From Pseudocercospora fijiensis CIRAD86 (Eukaryota; Ascomycota; Dothideomycetes; Mycosphaerellales; Mycosphaerellaceae): 64,000 nucleotides of DNA. Shown piece after piece: positions 23,803-33,493 of the stretch. The stretch's first letter is position 1. Each line of letters opens with the position of its first letter. Both the position numbers and the translations under genes were made by a program. The stretch lies in NCBI RefSeq assembly GCF_000340215.1, contig NW_006921534.1:5324169-5388168 (forward strand). The letters run 5' to 3'. The notes beneath the pieces were generated by a model. The model saw only the letters and a program-made list of their open reading frames with translations, had not been told where the DNA came from and did not search any database.

Positions 23803-24984
23803 TCACGACGCTTTCTTCCTTTCCTCCTCAAGCAGAGCATCCACCACCTGAAATACGCCCGTCACAAGCTTCATCGTGCCCTCATCCACCTGTCCCTGAA
23901 ACCTCTGCTGGACTTTGTCGGGATGCCACTTGACTCGCTCCGATTTGTAAATGTGGATTCGTGACGGCCCATCCCTTCCCAAAGGCACATGTCGCATGAA
24001 GTCCACGATATTCGCCTTAATGACCGGCTTCGACTGCAAGACAGGCCATGGGATGCGCTTGGAAGGCTCAGCAGACTTGTTGTCGCCTTTCTGCTCGAGA
24101 AGCTCCTTCTTTAGTGCGTCCCAGGCAGCAGCATATTGCTTCCAAGCCTGGCCGTATTCGTGTAGCAACGAACTATTGGAAGCGCGCGCCGACGCCCCAC
24201 GGGTCTTGTCATCGAAGTCGAATACATACTCGTAGTCCTCGTCATCAAGACCAGCGAATTTTCTCGCATTCTGCCTCTCCGCGCGTTCCCATGCAGCTCG
24301 CTGTTTGCGACGGATGAACTCCTGGCGCTGTCGACTCTGCTCTTCCTCTTCCTCACGTCTTTGCTTCTCCTTCCGCTCACGCTCAAGCACGATATGAGGA
24401 TTCTTCTTCTCCCACATTTTCATCTGCACGTACGCGGCATACTGCTCATCGTTCATCCGCTCCAGCTCACCTTTTTCATTCTCGACTGTCGGTCGAGAAT
24501 AGACATGAATGGGCTGGCTGTAGACACTTTCCCAATATGCGGCGCCCTCATCGTCAGCTAGAGCGTCGAACAAAGATTCACGAAATGCTGCAGTCGAGTC
24601 TGCGGTGGCTGCGCGCTCCAAGTCGACAGGTTCTCGTGGAAATGGATGCGCGGCACTCTCCGATTCTTCTTCCGATTCACGCTTTGCTCTTCTGCTCTTG
24701 CGATGGCCACGATTGCTGTCTCGGTGTCGATGCCTTCGCTTCCCGTCTCGAGGATCTGAAGTTCCGCTCTTGAACCGAAATTTCAGGGATGAACCATCGT
24801 CTTTTCGCTCTCCGCGACGTCTGCGCTTTGCATCGTCAGCGCTATGACGATCGTCATCGCGATTATTATTATGTCGATCGATTTCATCCTGCAGGCTGGC
24901 AAGAATGGCGTCGTGGTTGAGGTCATCGTTGTGGCTTTGCAGTTTGTCCCTCACTTGCCTCTTGCTCTCCGCAAGAGACGGCAT
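23803..24984 (-). CDS. NF-kappa-B inhibitor-like protein 1 (NFKBIL1) homolog
   Basis: 393 residues, intron-free. The N-terminal third is highly charged and RS/RD-rich (KRRHRHRDSNRGHRKSRR), typical of nuclear RNA-processing proteins. The middle forms a long charged helix (EKKNPHIVLERERKEKQRREEE). The C-terminus reads IPWPVLQSKP, IVDFMRHVPL and SERVKWHPDKVQQRFQGQV, the J-like block with WHPDK that defines the NFKBIL1-like family. Animal and plant members are nuclear and linked to pre-mRNA splicing; a similar role here is inference. Ankyrin repeats of the animal protein are not evident. Confidence 0.85.
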   Translation of the reverse strand: MPSLAESKRQVRDKLQSHNDDLNHDAILASLQDEIDRHNNNRDDDRHSADDAKRRRRGERKDDGSSLKFRFKSGTSDPRDGKRRHRHRDSNRGHRKSRRAKRESEEESESAAHPFPREPVDLERAATADSTAAFRESLFDALADDEGAAYWESVYSQPIHVYSRPTVENEKGELERMNDEQYAAYVQMKMWEKKNPHIVLERERKEKQRREEEEEQSRQRQEFIRRKQRAAWERAERQNARKFAGLDDEDYEYVFDFDDKTRGASARASNSSLLHEYGQAWKQYAAAWDALKKELLEQKGDNKSAEPSKRIPWPVLQSKPVIKANIVDFMRHVPLGRDGPSRIHIYKSERVKWHPDKVQQRFQGQVDEGTMKLVTGVFQVVDALLEEERKKAS

Positions 24985-25348
24985 TTGTCCGGACTCGAAA
25001 AGCTCCTCGATTTGTGTAGCATGTCGGTGGTTTTGGGTGGGTTTATGAGCGGCGTGATCACATCAATGTCGCTGTGGTCAAGTGAAGAAGGTGCTGATCG
25101 CGATGACATCGGATCGGTTTTCTTGGTTGCACATGCCAGCCAAGCGTGGGTCGGGCCGTTTTGGTTTGGTTTCCAGAGACAATATGAGGCATGTGATGAC
25201 AGAAAACGGATGAAACAAGGCAGAACGTGAAAGCCTTCCTTACCCAACGCTGACACAAACAGGAGCAGAAATTCCTATCATTCGGGCCATTATTTCCTCG
25301 TCAACCCAGCACTTTCGTAGAAATAGAGTTCCATCAGAAGCCACGATC
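24985..25348. promoter_or_regulatory. Divergent promoter region (NFKBIL1-like / STE14)
   Basis: 364 bases between two head-to-head start codons must contain both promoters. No specific element was identified. Confidence 0.5.
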
Positions 25349-26325
25349 ATGGCTCGTCTCTCGGCATCAAGCTCCGCAATCTCCTCCGGCCATGCCTCCA
25401 ACGCCAACGGTCACATCTCGCTCACCCCGTCTACCACCACGACAGTCTCGTCCCCCACGCATAAAAACGGCGATGATACGACAGTAAAGTCCTCAGTCCT
25501 TGACGAAATCGGTTACGACGACGTGGACGATGCAATCGACACCTCAGACGTTCCGATGGACGAGTCGTTATTTCCAGGAGGCTCACGCGATCTGTCAAGA
25601 ATCGGAGTGCAAGCATTCGCACTGGGAAACTTCCTCTCAGCCGGACTCATTCTAGCAGCCTATCTCGTCAAGATCGAGTCGCTATGGTGGCGTTTGCCAG
25701 CCTTCACTGCTGCCTTGGCCTTCTTCCATTTCATGGAATACTGGACTCAAGCTCGGTACAACACTCCAGCCATTCGAGCTGACAGCTTCTTACTGTTCAC
25801 AAACGGCTGGCAGTATAATACCGCGCATTCGCTAGCTACCGTTGAGCTCGTGCTGTCTTGTATCTACCCATCCTATGGCCAAGCCTACGTCTACCCCTAC
25901 ACAATCGCTGCAGGACTGGCTCTGGTCTTCGTCGGCCAATTTGTCAGGAGTCTTGCAATGGCACAGGCCGGAGTCAGCTTCAATCATGTCATTTCGCGAG
26001 AGCGTAAAGACACTCATAAGCTGGTGACCAATGGGATCTACAGCTTCTTCAGACACCCAAGCTATTTTGGTTTCTTCTGGTGGGCTTTAGGCACGCAGTT
26101 GCTGGTTGGCAACAAATTTTGTGTCTTTGGCTACGGACTTGCGCTATGGAGATTCTTTTCCACTAGGATTCGCGGTACGTAAAGGCAATGGTCGTGGATG
26201 ACTGATCGAGATTGCTGACTTTTGCGACAGCCGAGGAGAGATTGCTCTCTGACGAGAAGTTCTTTGGCAAAGACTATCTGGAGTACAAGAAGCGCACGGG
26301 GACTATGATTCCCTTCATCCCATGA
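25349..26325 (+). CDS. STE14: Protein-S-isoprenylcysteine O-methyltransferase, 2 exons
   Basis: Exons 25349-26174 and 26231-26325 encode 306 residues. The ER-membrane enzyme methylates the C-terminal prenylcysteine of CaaX proteins such as Ras, Rho and fungal lipopeptide pheromones. Several hydrophobic spans follow an 85-residue polar, Ser/Thr-rich N-terminus. The catalytic C-terminal block is intact: HKLVTNGIYSFFRHPSYFGFF, then across the intron RAEERLLSDEKFFGKDYLEYKKRT, which includes the R-x-E-E-x-x-L cofactor/substrate motif. The 56-nt intron (GTACGT...GACAG) splits an alanine codon. The polar N-terminus is longer than in yeast Ste14. Confidence 0.95.
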
Positions 26326-27008
26326 GCATGAATTTCAAGCACTACCCAGTTGGATCGACCCTTTCGAGGTTGCGGGACTTACATTCGGCGTAACACATCT
26401 AGAACGGGTCTTTCAATCTGCAGCACTGCTGCACCCATGATAGACTGTGGCGAATCTCGTAATTGCCACAAACAGAATAGGACCAAATGCCATGCGAGTT
26501 CCATTAAGAAGCGAAAGCTCACGATTACGGCCCGTCTTGCAGGCAAAGAGCGCCTTTTCTCTATTTGTCTCGGAGACACCTGCAAGGAGGAAATGCTCGA
26601 AACGGTGTAAGATGTGCTTAAAACACTATGTTTGCTTATAGTAGCGTATCTAGTCCTACTATAAGCTCGCAGTAGTGTATCTGGCCCTACTACAAGCTCG
26701 CAGTAGTGTATCTAGTCCTGCTATAAGCTCCAGTCGCAAGCCTCGTCTGTGTCCTGTTAACCTTCTATGCAGCAGCAGTCTGCTCTGCGTGCCTTACACA
26801 AAGGAACAAATCTCAGCCGACCGTATCATCGCAAGTCGTAATAATACACGTCTCTGCACGGACACGTACATGTCGAACCAAATGTAATCGTCGTCAGATC
26901 GTTAAAAAAAAATCAGCAAATGGGGTATCCAGTTCATCGCCGTATGTTTTGCATGTACGCTGCAATGCTCATGTCGCAAAAGGAATGATGGGGTTGTGCT
27001 GTTCTTCA
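26326..27008. other. Intergenic with 31-bp tandem repeat
   Basis: 683 bases between convergent genes, including three 31-bp repeats at 26640-26730. No gene is seen. Confidence 0.5.
26640..26730. repeat. 31-bp minisatellite, about 2.9 copies
   Basis: Units begin AGTAGYGTATCTRGYCCTRC and recur at 26640, 26671 and 26702, the last slightly short. Differences between units are nearly all C/T or A/G transitions. Confidence 0.9.
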
Positions 27009-30000
27009 TCATCGAAGGCCGTGATAACTGGGATATGATGTTAATTGCGTGCCAGTAGTTGAAGACTCAGTCTCTTCCATAAGTGCGTCATCCCCGACTT
27101 CTCGCCATTCGAGACTGCGTTCGGCCATGCATCGAATACCTGGTACACGTTTCGCCCACAAAGATTCGGATGGCGATCGGAATGTGTAGCCACGCTGAGA
27201 GCTGATGACACCAATGGCTTGGAGGACCGATTTGCGTGTGTCGCGGCCGAAGACTGTGGGGTTACGGATCCACTCGAGGCTCGTTTCCAGCTCCGAGTCG
27301 AGAGCTATCATTGTCGTCCTATCAATACCGACGGTGGGCGAGAGTGGGGTTGTCTCGTGGTGTCCGGGTGATGGTGTTCGGATGGCTGTGGGAAGTGCTG
27401 GGAAAGCGGGATCGAGAGGAGAGTTTTTCCATGGCTGTGCTGAGGTCGGAGTTGGAGGGAGGGCGGCAGTTGGTGGAGGCGTGGGTAACGGAGGGAGGCC
27501 ACCTTTGCCTAGGCCTTTCAAGATAGATCGTGTTTCGGCAAGAAGGTGGTGTGCTCGATCGTTCTGGCCACGGCTTACTAAACTCAGAGCTCTTGTCAAC
27601 ATGTCAGAAGTCAGGAGTTCCATGCGACGCTGAACCACGGATGGATGAGGCGGTATGGAAGGCGTAGTCGGTCGGCCACCATTCTGCGCCTTTGTGGAAG
27701 GAGCAGGTAGCATTGTGATGGCAAGCAAAGAAGGACGTGCCAGCTGAGTACTGACACGTTCAAGAAGGACGTCTTCCTGGACGAGCTCCGCCTGGAGAAT
27801 TGGGAGCTCCTCAACAGAAGCAGCGCGGCTTTCCTCTTGCTCAATAGAACCAAGTGCTTCAAGACTGGAAACCATGTTTTCCCAAGCATCGGCAAGGACG
27901 GATTCCGGTGTTGAGTTGTCAGGCTGAATGGCGAGCTGGACGAGGATATCGCGTTTATCGCCGAAGCGCATGTCGCCGAGGGAAGCTTCAGCATCGCGAC
28001 CGGTCGCTCTCTTGGTTACTTGGAGCGCACCACTGATCTTCACAAATTTGGCAGGTGAACCCTCAGGCAGACGCAGCCGAACTCTCACGTTCTGATGGGA
28101 CGTGCTTTGCATCGAACCGAGGCAGCCTGCGACGCACTCGCGAAGCATCAGCCAGTCCTTGACATACATATAGCTCGCTTTTGTCCTCGTGGCCATCTCG
28201 ACCATGGTGTCAGGCTTGTGTGTGAGCCCTAGGCCGAAAGAATAGATGCCAATCTTCGCTGCTTCTGCTCGGGAGGCGACAAAGTCCACGCTGTCCGGAT
28301 CTGAAGTGGACGAATCGCTGATGAGAAGGATATTTGACAGCGGGTTTGCCGATTTGCGTTGCATGAGCAGGTCCACTGCCACGTTGGCACCATCAACGAC
28401 ATCCGCGCGAACGTTCTTGCTGCCGATGGGTCTGATGGAACTCAGTGCGAGGCCCCATCCACCCCAACTTTTCGTTGTCATTCCGACGAGAGGCACACCT
28501 CCAGATTCGGCACCAAATGCGACCAGCCCCATGCGATCTCGCTCTCCAAGATTTGCTAGCAGAAATCGCAGAGTTTCCCTCAGGAGGTTTATCTTCAGAC
28601 CTTGCATCGAGGAAGTGACGGGCACCACAACCACAATGTCCAAAGGTATATGCAGGGAGCAACCCAGCTTCATTTCGCGCCCACCACCGGCAGGCGAGTT
28701 ACTATATTCTGTGGGTGCAGTGGCCTGCGATCGGTTGGCTCCGTACGATGATGGGACAGATGACACCCGCTTTTTTCTCCGTGACGTGTACTCGTCCTCA
28801 TCAGTTCCCGAAAAGTCCTGCTCCAAGTCCTGCTGTATGGGTGCGAGCGGCGTAGGTCGGTTTATGTTGATGAGTGCCTTGCGCCACTGCCCGAGCTGTG
28901 TGCGATCCTGGAATTGGAGGTGGAAGGCAGGTAGTTCGACTACCGACAAACTCAAAGTAAGGATATCCCCTTCTGGCGACGTCTCAACGCGGCTCAGGTG
29001 CTTTTTGACGATAATAGAACCTTTGAGCGTGCATCGTGTTTGTGGCTTTGGTCCATCCCGCCCTTGCCAGGGTTGACTCCCGTTTGGCTGAATCTTCTTC
29101 TCTTTTACGCATATCAACACCTCACTGAACAAATAACATTCCAATTCTTGCCAGGTTTGCTTATCTTTGCCGACGCGAACAATTCCATGGATGATCAGCC
29201 TGCCAAACCGATCAAAATCCAAGCCGTGCCAATTGTCCACGCGCCGGTACAGTTCCTCTTTCGTCTCCTCGAGCGCGTTGTCTTCGTGCACGCTGTCAAC
29301 TGGTTGTTCCGATACTGGACGAGGCTTCCGCTGCTCAAATCGTTGTTCTCGGGCGGGTGAAGGTAGTGGAGGGGGGCTTCGCAGCTCCTCTGGATGTGGA
29401 CGCCATTTCCCTTCCACCACCTCCACAGTCACAAGGCAGGTCAAACTTTGCTGATGTCGAGATTTATTGATTGTCGGAAACTCACTCCTCACTGTCACAA
29501 TAGGCGCTGGTATTGGATTGCGAGTGTTGAGTCGTAAGCGTCGTGGGCTTGCAAGAGATGCTTCCATCGATTGAACATCGTAGTCGTGCCGTCTGCCACT
29601 AGCATGATGGCTGTCGGCATAGTCAGATATTGGTGCGGTGTCGGCACTCGGGTGGCGGCCATGGCCATCAGAATTGGATGTATGTGAAGCAGAATAGCGC
29701 TCGTATGGATGACTGCTCAGCGGAGCTGGGCCGGGTCGCAAATGCTCTCGCGATATTCTTTGGGGTGGAAGTTGCTTTTGTGTGGCCGTGCTGGACCTTC
29801 TCGGCTCGTCTGACTCCCATGGCTGTACCGCAGCTTCGACATCCTCTGGTCTTTCCCTCAGATCGGGAGTGTGCGTCGAGCGTACGAGCCGGTTCAAATT
29901 GTCGAAGTCGACGTTTCCGCCGCGGCTGGTATCGAATCCCAAAGGCTTGTCACAAATTGGGCAATTCCGGACATCGAATTCCCTGATGAACTCATAGAAA

Positions 30001-30143
30001 CATGCCTCGTGTGACACATGGCCGCACGAAAGTTGAAGGATTCGCTCTCCGCGAAGGATGTGTTCCAAAGGCTCCTCGCATGCGGCACAAAAGCTGCCGA
30101 CGAATGTTCGCTCACGTCGATTGGTGCCTTTGGTGGCAAACAT
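27009..30143 (-). CDS. RING-H2 / PH / VWA protein (Ste5/Far1-like architecture)
   Basis: 1044 residues in one frame. The RING-H2 finger uses C19, C22, C40, H42, H45, C48, C61 and C64 (CGHVSHEACFYEF). After a disordered spacer, a PH-like domain lies at about residues 305-430 (LIIHGIVRVGKDK, ECYLFSEVLICVKEKK, FHLQFQDRTQLGQWRKAL). A von Willebrand A domain lies at about 498-690 (LDIVVVVPVTSSMQGLKINL, LISDSSTSDPDSVDF); its metal site reads PVTSS rather than D-x-S-x-S, so it probably binds no metal. The C-terminus is Pro/Thr-rich. RING-H2, PH and VWA in this order is the arrangement of yeast Ste5 and of Far1, scaffolds of the pheromone MAPK pathway. Scaffold function here is inferred; RING E3 ligase activity is the alternative. 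Confidence 0.85.
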   Translation of the reverse strand: MFATKGTNRRERTFVGSFCAACEEPLEHILRGERILQLSCGHVSHEACFYEFIREFDVRNCPICDKPLGFDTSRGGNVDFDNLNRLVRSTHTPDLRERPEDVEAAVQPWESDEPRRSSTATQKQLPPQRISREHLRPGPAPLSSHPYERYSASHTSNSDGHGRHPSADTAPISDYADSHHASGRRHDYDVQSMEASLASPRRLRLNTRNPIPAPIVTVRSEFPTINKSRHQQSLTCLVTVEVVEGKWRPHPEELRSPPPLPSPAREQRFEQRKPRPVSEQPVDSVHEDNALEETKEELYRRVDNWHGLDFDRFGRLIIHGIVRVGKDKQTWQELECYLFSEVLICVKEKKIQPNGSQPWQGRDGPKPQTRCTLKGSIIVKKHLSRVETSPEGDILTLSLSVVELPAFHLQFQDRTQLGQWRKALININRPTPLAPIQQDLEQDFSGTDEDEYTSRRKKRVSSVPSSYGANRSQATAPTEYSNSPAGGGREMKLGCSLHIPLDIVVVVPVTSSMQGLKINLLRETLRFLLANLGERDRMGLVAFGAESGGVPLVGMTTKSWGGWGLALSSIRPIGSKNVRADVVDGANVAVDLLMQRKSANPLSNILLISDSSTSDPDSVDFVASRAEAAKIGIYSFGLGLTHKPDTMVEMATRTKASYMYVKDWLMLRECVAGCLGSMQSTSHQNVRVRLRLPEGSPAKFVKISGALQVTKRATGRDAEASLGDMRFGDKRDILVQLAIQPDNSTPESVLADAWENMVSSLEALGSIEQEESRAASVEELPILQAELVQEDVLLERVSTQLARPSLLAITMLPAPSTKAQNGGRPTTPSIPPHPSVVQRRMELLTSDMLTRALSLVSRGQNDRAHHLLAETRSILKGLGKGGLPPLPTPPPTAALPPTPTSAQPWKNSPLDPAFPALPTAIRTPSPGHHETTPLSPTVGIDRTTMIALDSELETSLEWIRNPTVFGRDTRKSVLQAIGVISSQRGYTFRSPSESLWAKRVPGIRCMAERSLEWREVGDDALMEETESSTTGTQLTSYPSYHGLR

Positions 30144-32400
30144 GTCGTCGGGCAGCTTGCTGATGGAAGCACGCTTCGAGGGACACGCTCCGCTCTATGT
30201 GTTCGTCGGGCGAAGGAGGCCTGGGCGTGGCGGGCGTAGGGTTCCTGGTAGGACTATTGTTGTTGGTCCGAATTTAGCAAGGTTGAGGGTGCAAGTTGGC
30301 TTTGCCGGGAAGCTGAGACAGAGTTCTGAAGTCAGCTACGTTCATTCGATGAGAGTCAGAGACACGACGAATCTTCGCAATAATCATTATTCACTAGTCA
30401 TGGTGCGGGTAGGGCAGGTAGGTAGGTAGCTCCGTACTGATTTGTCTAATAATAATGCGCTGCCTCATCACACGTGCCGACGTTCTTCGCCTGCTCTTGT
30501 TCCTCGATTCAGGCTGTATCAGGCCCACGGCAGTTAGCTTTTCGACCGTCCTCCTCGAGTAGTGATCCTGCCTAGCCCGCTGTTCATCCGCAGTCGATAG
30601 GGCCAGAGCTGTTGGATAGCGCGTGCGATGCGGGCTGCGGGTCCGTATACATAATGGCAATGCTCCCGGCGGCCTGTTTCGTCTCGTTTCGTCTGGAGTG
30701 GTTCGCGTGGTTGCAAGGTCTAATTTAGAGGGGCAGTAGCACTCAGACACCAGGACATTCCCTGGCGGCTGGAGGGCCCGCGCGAGGCTGGCAGTGGGCT
30801 CTCGGAGGTGCGTACAGAGTACGGAGCGAGAAGGTCGGGCTGCCGGGAACGAGAGGTACGAGAAGAGCGCCGACCACGCCGCCGTCACATCAGAGGCAGC
30901 ATCAGCATCAGCATCACTGAAAGCTCTCGACAAGCTAGCCCGGCCACAATGCTAGCGTTACACGGCCTGCAGGGCGGCAGAAGCAGCAGCAGAAGCGCAT
31001 GGCATGCTCGATGCCGGCAAGATTGAACGTCCCCTGCCCTGCCCTGCCCTGCCCTGCCCTGCCCTGCCCTGCCCTGCAATGCCGGAGATTTAGTCTTCGT
31101 GCCACATGCAGCGTGGACATGATGGTGGCCACTGCATCGACGGCACAGCACTGCTACCGTGCTCGCGACTCACTCGACCTTCGGTGCACCGTGCGGGCAT
31201 GTGGAAACGTGCCAGCGCCAGCATGCGCCGCACCCGAGCTCACCAGCGATTGAGAGTGCTTCCTCCTCGGAAGAGCCGTTGTCCGTTGCTGTACGAAGGG
31301 AAGGCTGTAACGGCGCCCGAGCCTCCCCATCCATGCCTCGCCTCGCCTCGCCTCTCCTACTGTACGCCGTCCCGCTGCTGTGGCCAGCGTGTTCCACGAC
31401 AGCACGAGCACACGATCGTCGTGCGACGAGACAAAACGCAGAGGCGTCGAACTACCGCGCGCCTGGTTCACTGCACATTGTCCTGCAGGAAAGTGGCTGC
31501 AATCACGTCTGGCGGCTTGCGTGTAGTGAAGTTGGCGAGTTGCTGTGATGCGAGCTGTCCGCAGCACTACTGAAAAGCGCATCTGCACACTCCCAACGCT
31601 TCATCGTTGTGGACAGACGGTGGTCTAAAACTGCCGACTATGCAACCTTGAATGTGGCGCTCTCTGCCTCTGCCTGCCGCGCCTGGTGTCACTGTCATCT
31701 CTGTGCCGCTGCTTCCCGCTTTCTTTCTCTTCCCCTAAGTTACCTACTTTTCCACCCCTCCGCCTCTGAAACGCCTCCAAGATACATGTAGATGGCATAA
31801 CATTGTTCAGGGAAAGGGGCACTCGGGCTAATCGTTGCCTCTCTGCAAGCCTGCCAACGCGCGCACCACCTTATTCCGGTCCGGCAGATCCTCCCCTCCT
31901 TCATACTACTGCACCTCTACCTCCACAGCCCGATCGTCAACAGAGATTGTTCGAAATTTTTATTATGCTACATGCCGACATCGACAAGACCCCGGTTTAT
32001 TGCTCATGAGGACACCTTGTGCCCGATCATGTCAGCATATGAGCTTCAGCGAACGGTGCGATACGCCACGATGCGAACGCTGGTCAATTGCCGCTCGCCC
32101 AGGGGTGTGTGTGGTGATTGATGAGATTGGTGGTGACATGCTCCCTTGCCGATTGCCCACCTGCAAAGAATAATGGGCCTTGGGGACGGGAAACTTGAGT
32201 CACCCATCGTCTGAAGCCTATCGCAATGAACCATTATCAAGCATGGAGGGTCGCTCTTGCATAGAGCCATCTCAAAAGTGATCGCATGGGCTTGGGATCG
32301 GACTCGATCGGACTCGACTGTTGCACAACAATGTGCAACGCATCGACGATGGCTACTGCAAATGCACTATCCTACATCTGTCGTGGGACGACTATGTACA
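30144..32400. other. Intergenic, 2.3 kb, with (CCCTG)9
   Basis: Overlapping short frames occur on both strands, but none has motifs or splice structure. It holds the promoter of the RING/VWA gene and a CCCTG tract. Confidence 0.45.
31032..31076. repeat. (CCCTG)9 microsatellite
   Basis: Nine perfect CCCTG units read directly. Confidence 0.92.
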
Positions 32401-32410
32401 CCGCGATTTA

Positions 32411-32566
32411 GCGAGATGGCGGACGGCGGTGATCCCTGAAAACGGGATCTAACTGGTTAAAGCTAGCGTACTGCCTAAAGGAATTATCCGCACCTTTAAA
32501 AAGTCTACGTCTAACGCTTTCAAGCTAGCTGCCGCTTACGGGGATTACCCCCGTCCGCCATCTCGC
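32411..32566. mobile_element. 156-bp MITE with TTA target-site duplication
   Basis: The left end 32411-32436 (GCGAGATGGCGGACGG...) and the reverse complement of the right end match at about 24 of 26 positions. The flanking trinucleotides are TTA at 32408-32410 and TTA at 32567-32569, a direct 3-bp duplication as made by PIF/Harbinger transposases. The interior has no coding capacity. The reconstructed empty site, GCGAT-TTA-ATCGC, is itself palindromic. Unlike the nearby 3.9-kb relic it shows no obvious RIP, fitting its short length. Confidence 0.85.
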
Positions 32567-32569
32567 TTA

Positions 32570-33343
32570 ATCGCAGTACTGATGTGACGGCATATGCATA
32601 AACCTACAGTGGAGGCTTGCAGGTACGCAGGAACAGCACGTGTCAACCAGCATATGGCTTTGCTTTCATCAATTGACTCTCACGAATCTGGTGTCACCGC
32701 CTAGACATCGTCACATTTGCCAACGACAAGCCAAGAAACCCTAACAAATTGACATGCAGCGAGTGACACAATCATTTCGACTGCGTCCGGGGATTTGCCC
32801 AGCATCGAGCCAATTGGCATAGCACGAATGCGACTCTTCACGACAATGAGATAACCGATGAGATGATGAAGAGCGGAGGAAGGTTCGAACGATGAGAAGG
32901 TTGAAAGTTTCGAAGCTCAAGCCAGACGACGTCAATCTCGCTGCATCTTGGCGCGTGCAACTCTATTCCATACCATACCGCGTTTCACGTGGTAACGCAG
33001 CACCACGCAGACATCGTCAGAAACAGAGCGGCTTTGCAGTATTTGCCCGACAAATCCGACATGTCCGCGACTTGAAGCTCGCATGTACGTCGTACTTTTT
33101 CGGAAGATGTGTTGCAGATGTTCTATGTCTGCTGCTATGTGGCTACAATGTTGATGGCTTTCCATCATGCCACCCATTCCAGCTTCTTATGCGAGACCAG
33201 CTATGGAATACGGATCGGTTGTTGGTCGGCTCAGGATCGGAAATCGAAGTCGGCAAAAGGGACCTTCAGAAATGGTTAACCTGGCTACCGGCTTCCAAAT
33301 AAGCGCTAGCTTGTGACCGTTAGGTGAAGGATTAATATAGCGC
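32570..33343. other. Intergenic between MITE and transposon relic
   Basis: No gene is recognised. A frame at 32892-33302 lacks motifs. GGGACCTTCAGAA at 33259-33271 repeats the core of the transposon end at 33344-33363. Confidence 0.45.
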
Positions 33344-33363
33344 TTTTTACGGACCTTCAGAAG
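33344..33363 (+). repeat. Candidate left terminal inverted repeat
   Basis: This 20-mer differs at one base from the inverted copy at 37214-37233. Confidence 0.6.
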
Positions 33364-33493
33364 AGGCCAATTGGTATGTAATTGAATGTGGTTTAGCGTT
33401 GTAAAGAGCCCCTAACAGCCCCTGTTCTAGACCTTCTAGGGGTGCGGACTTCAGCTGTTATATAGTAGTATAGCAACTATAGCAACAACTATA

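Noticed and set aside
32892..33302. 136-codon frame left of the transposon relic
   Set aside because: No motif and no splice context; overlaps the extra terminal motif.
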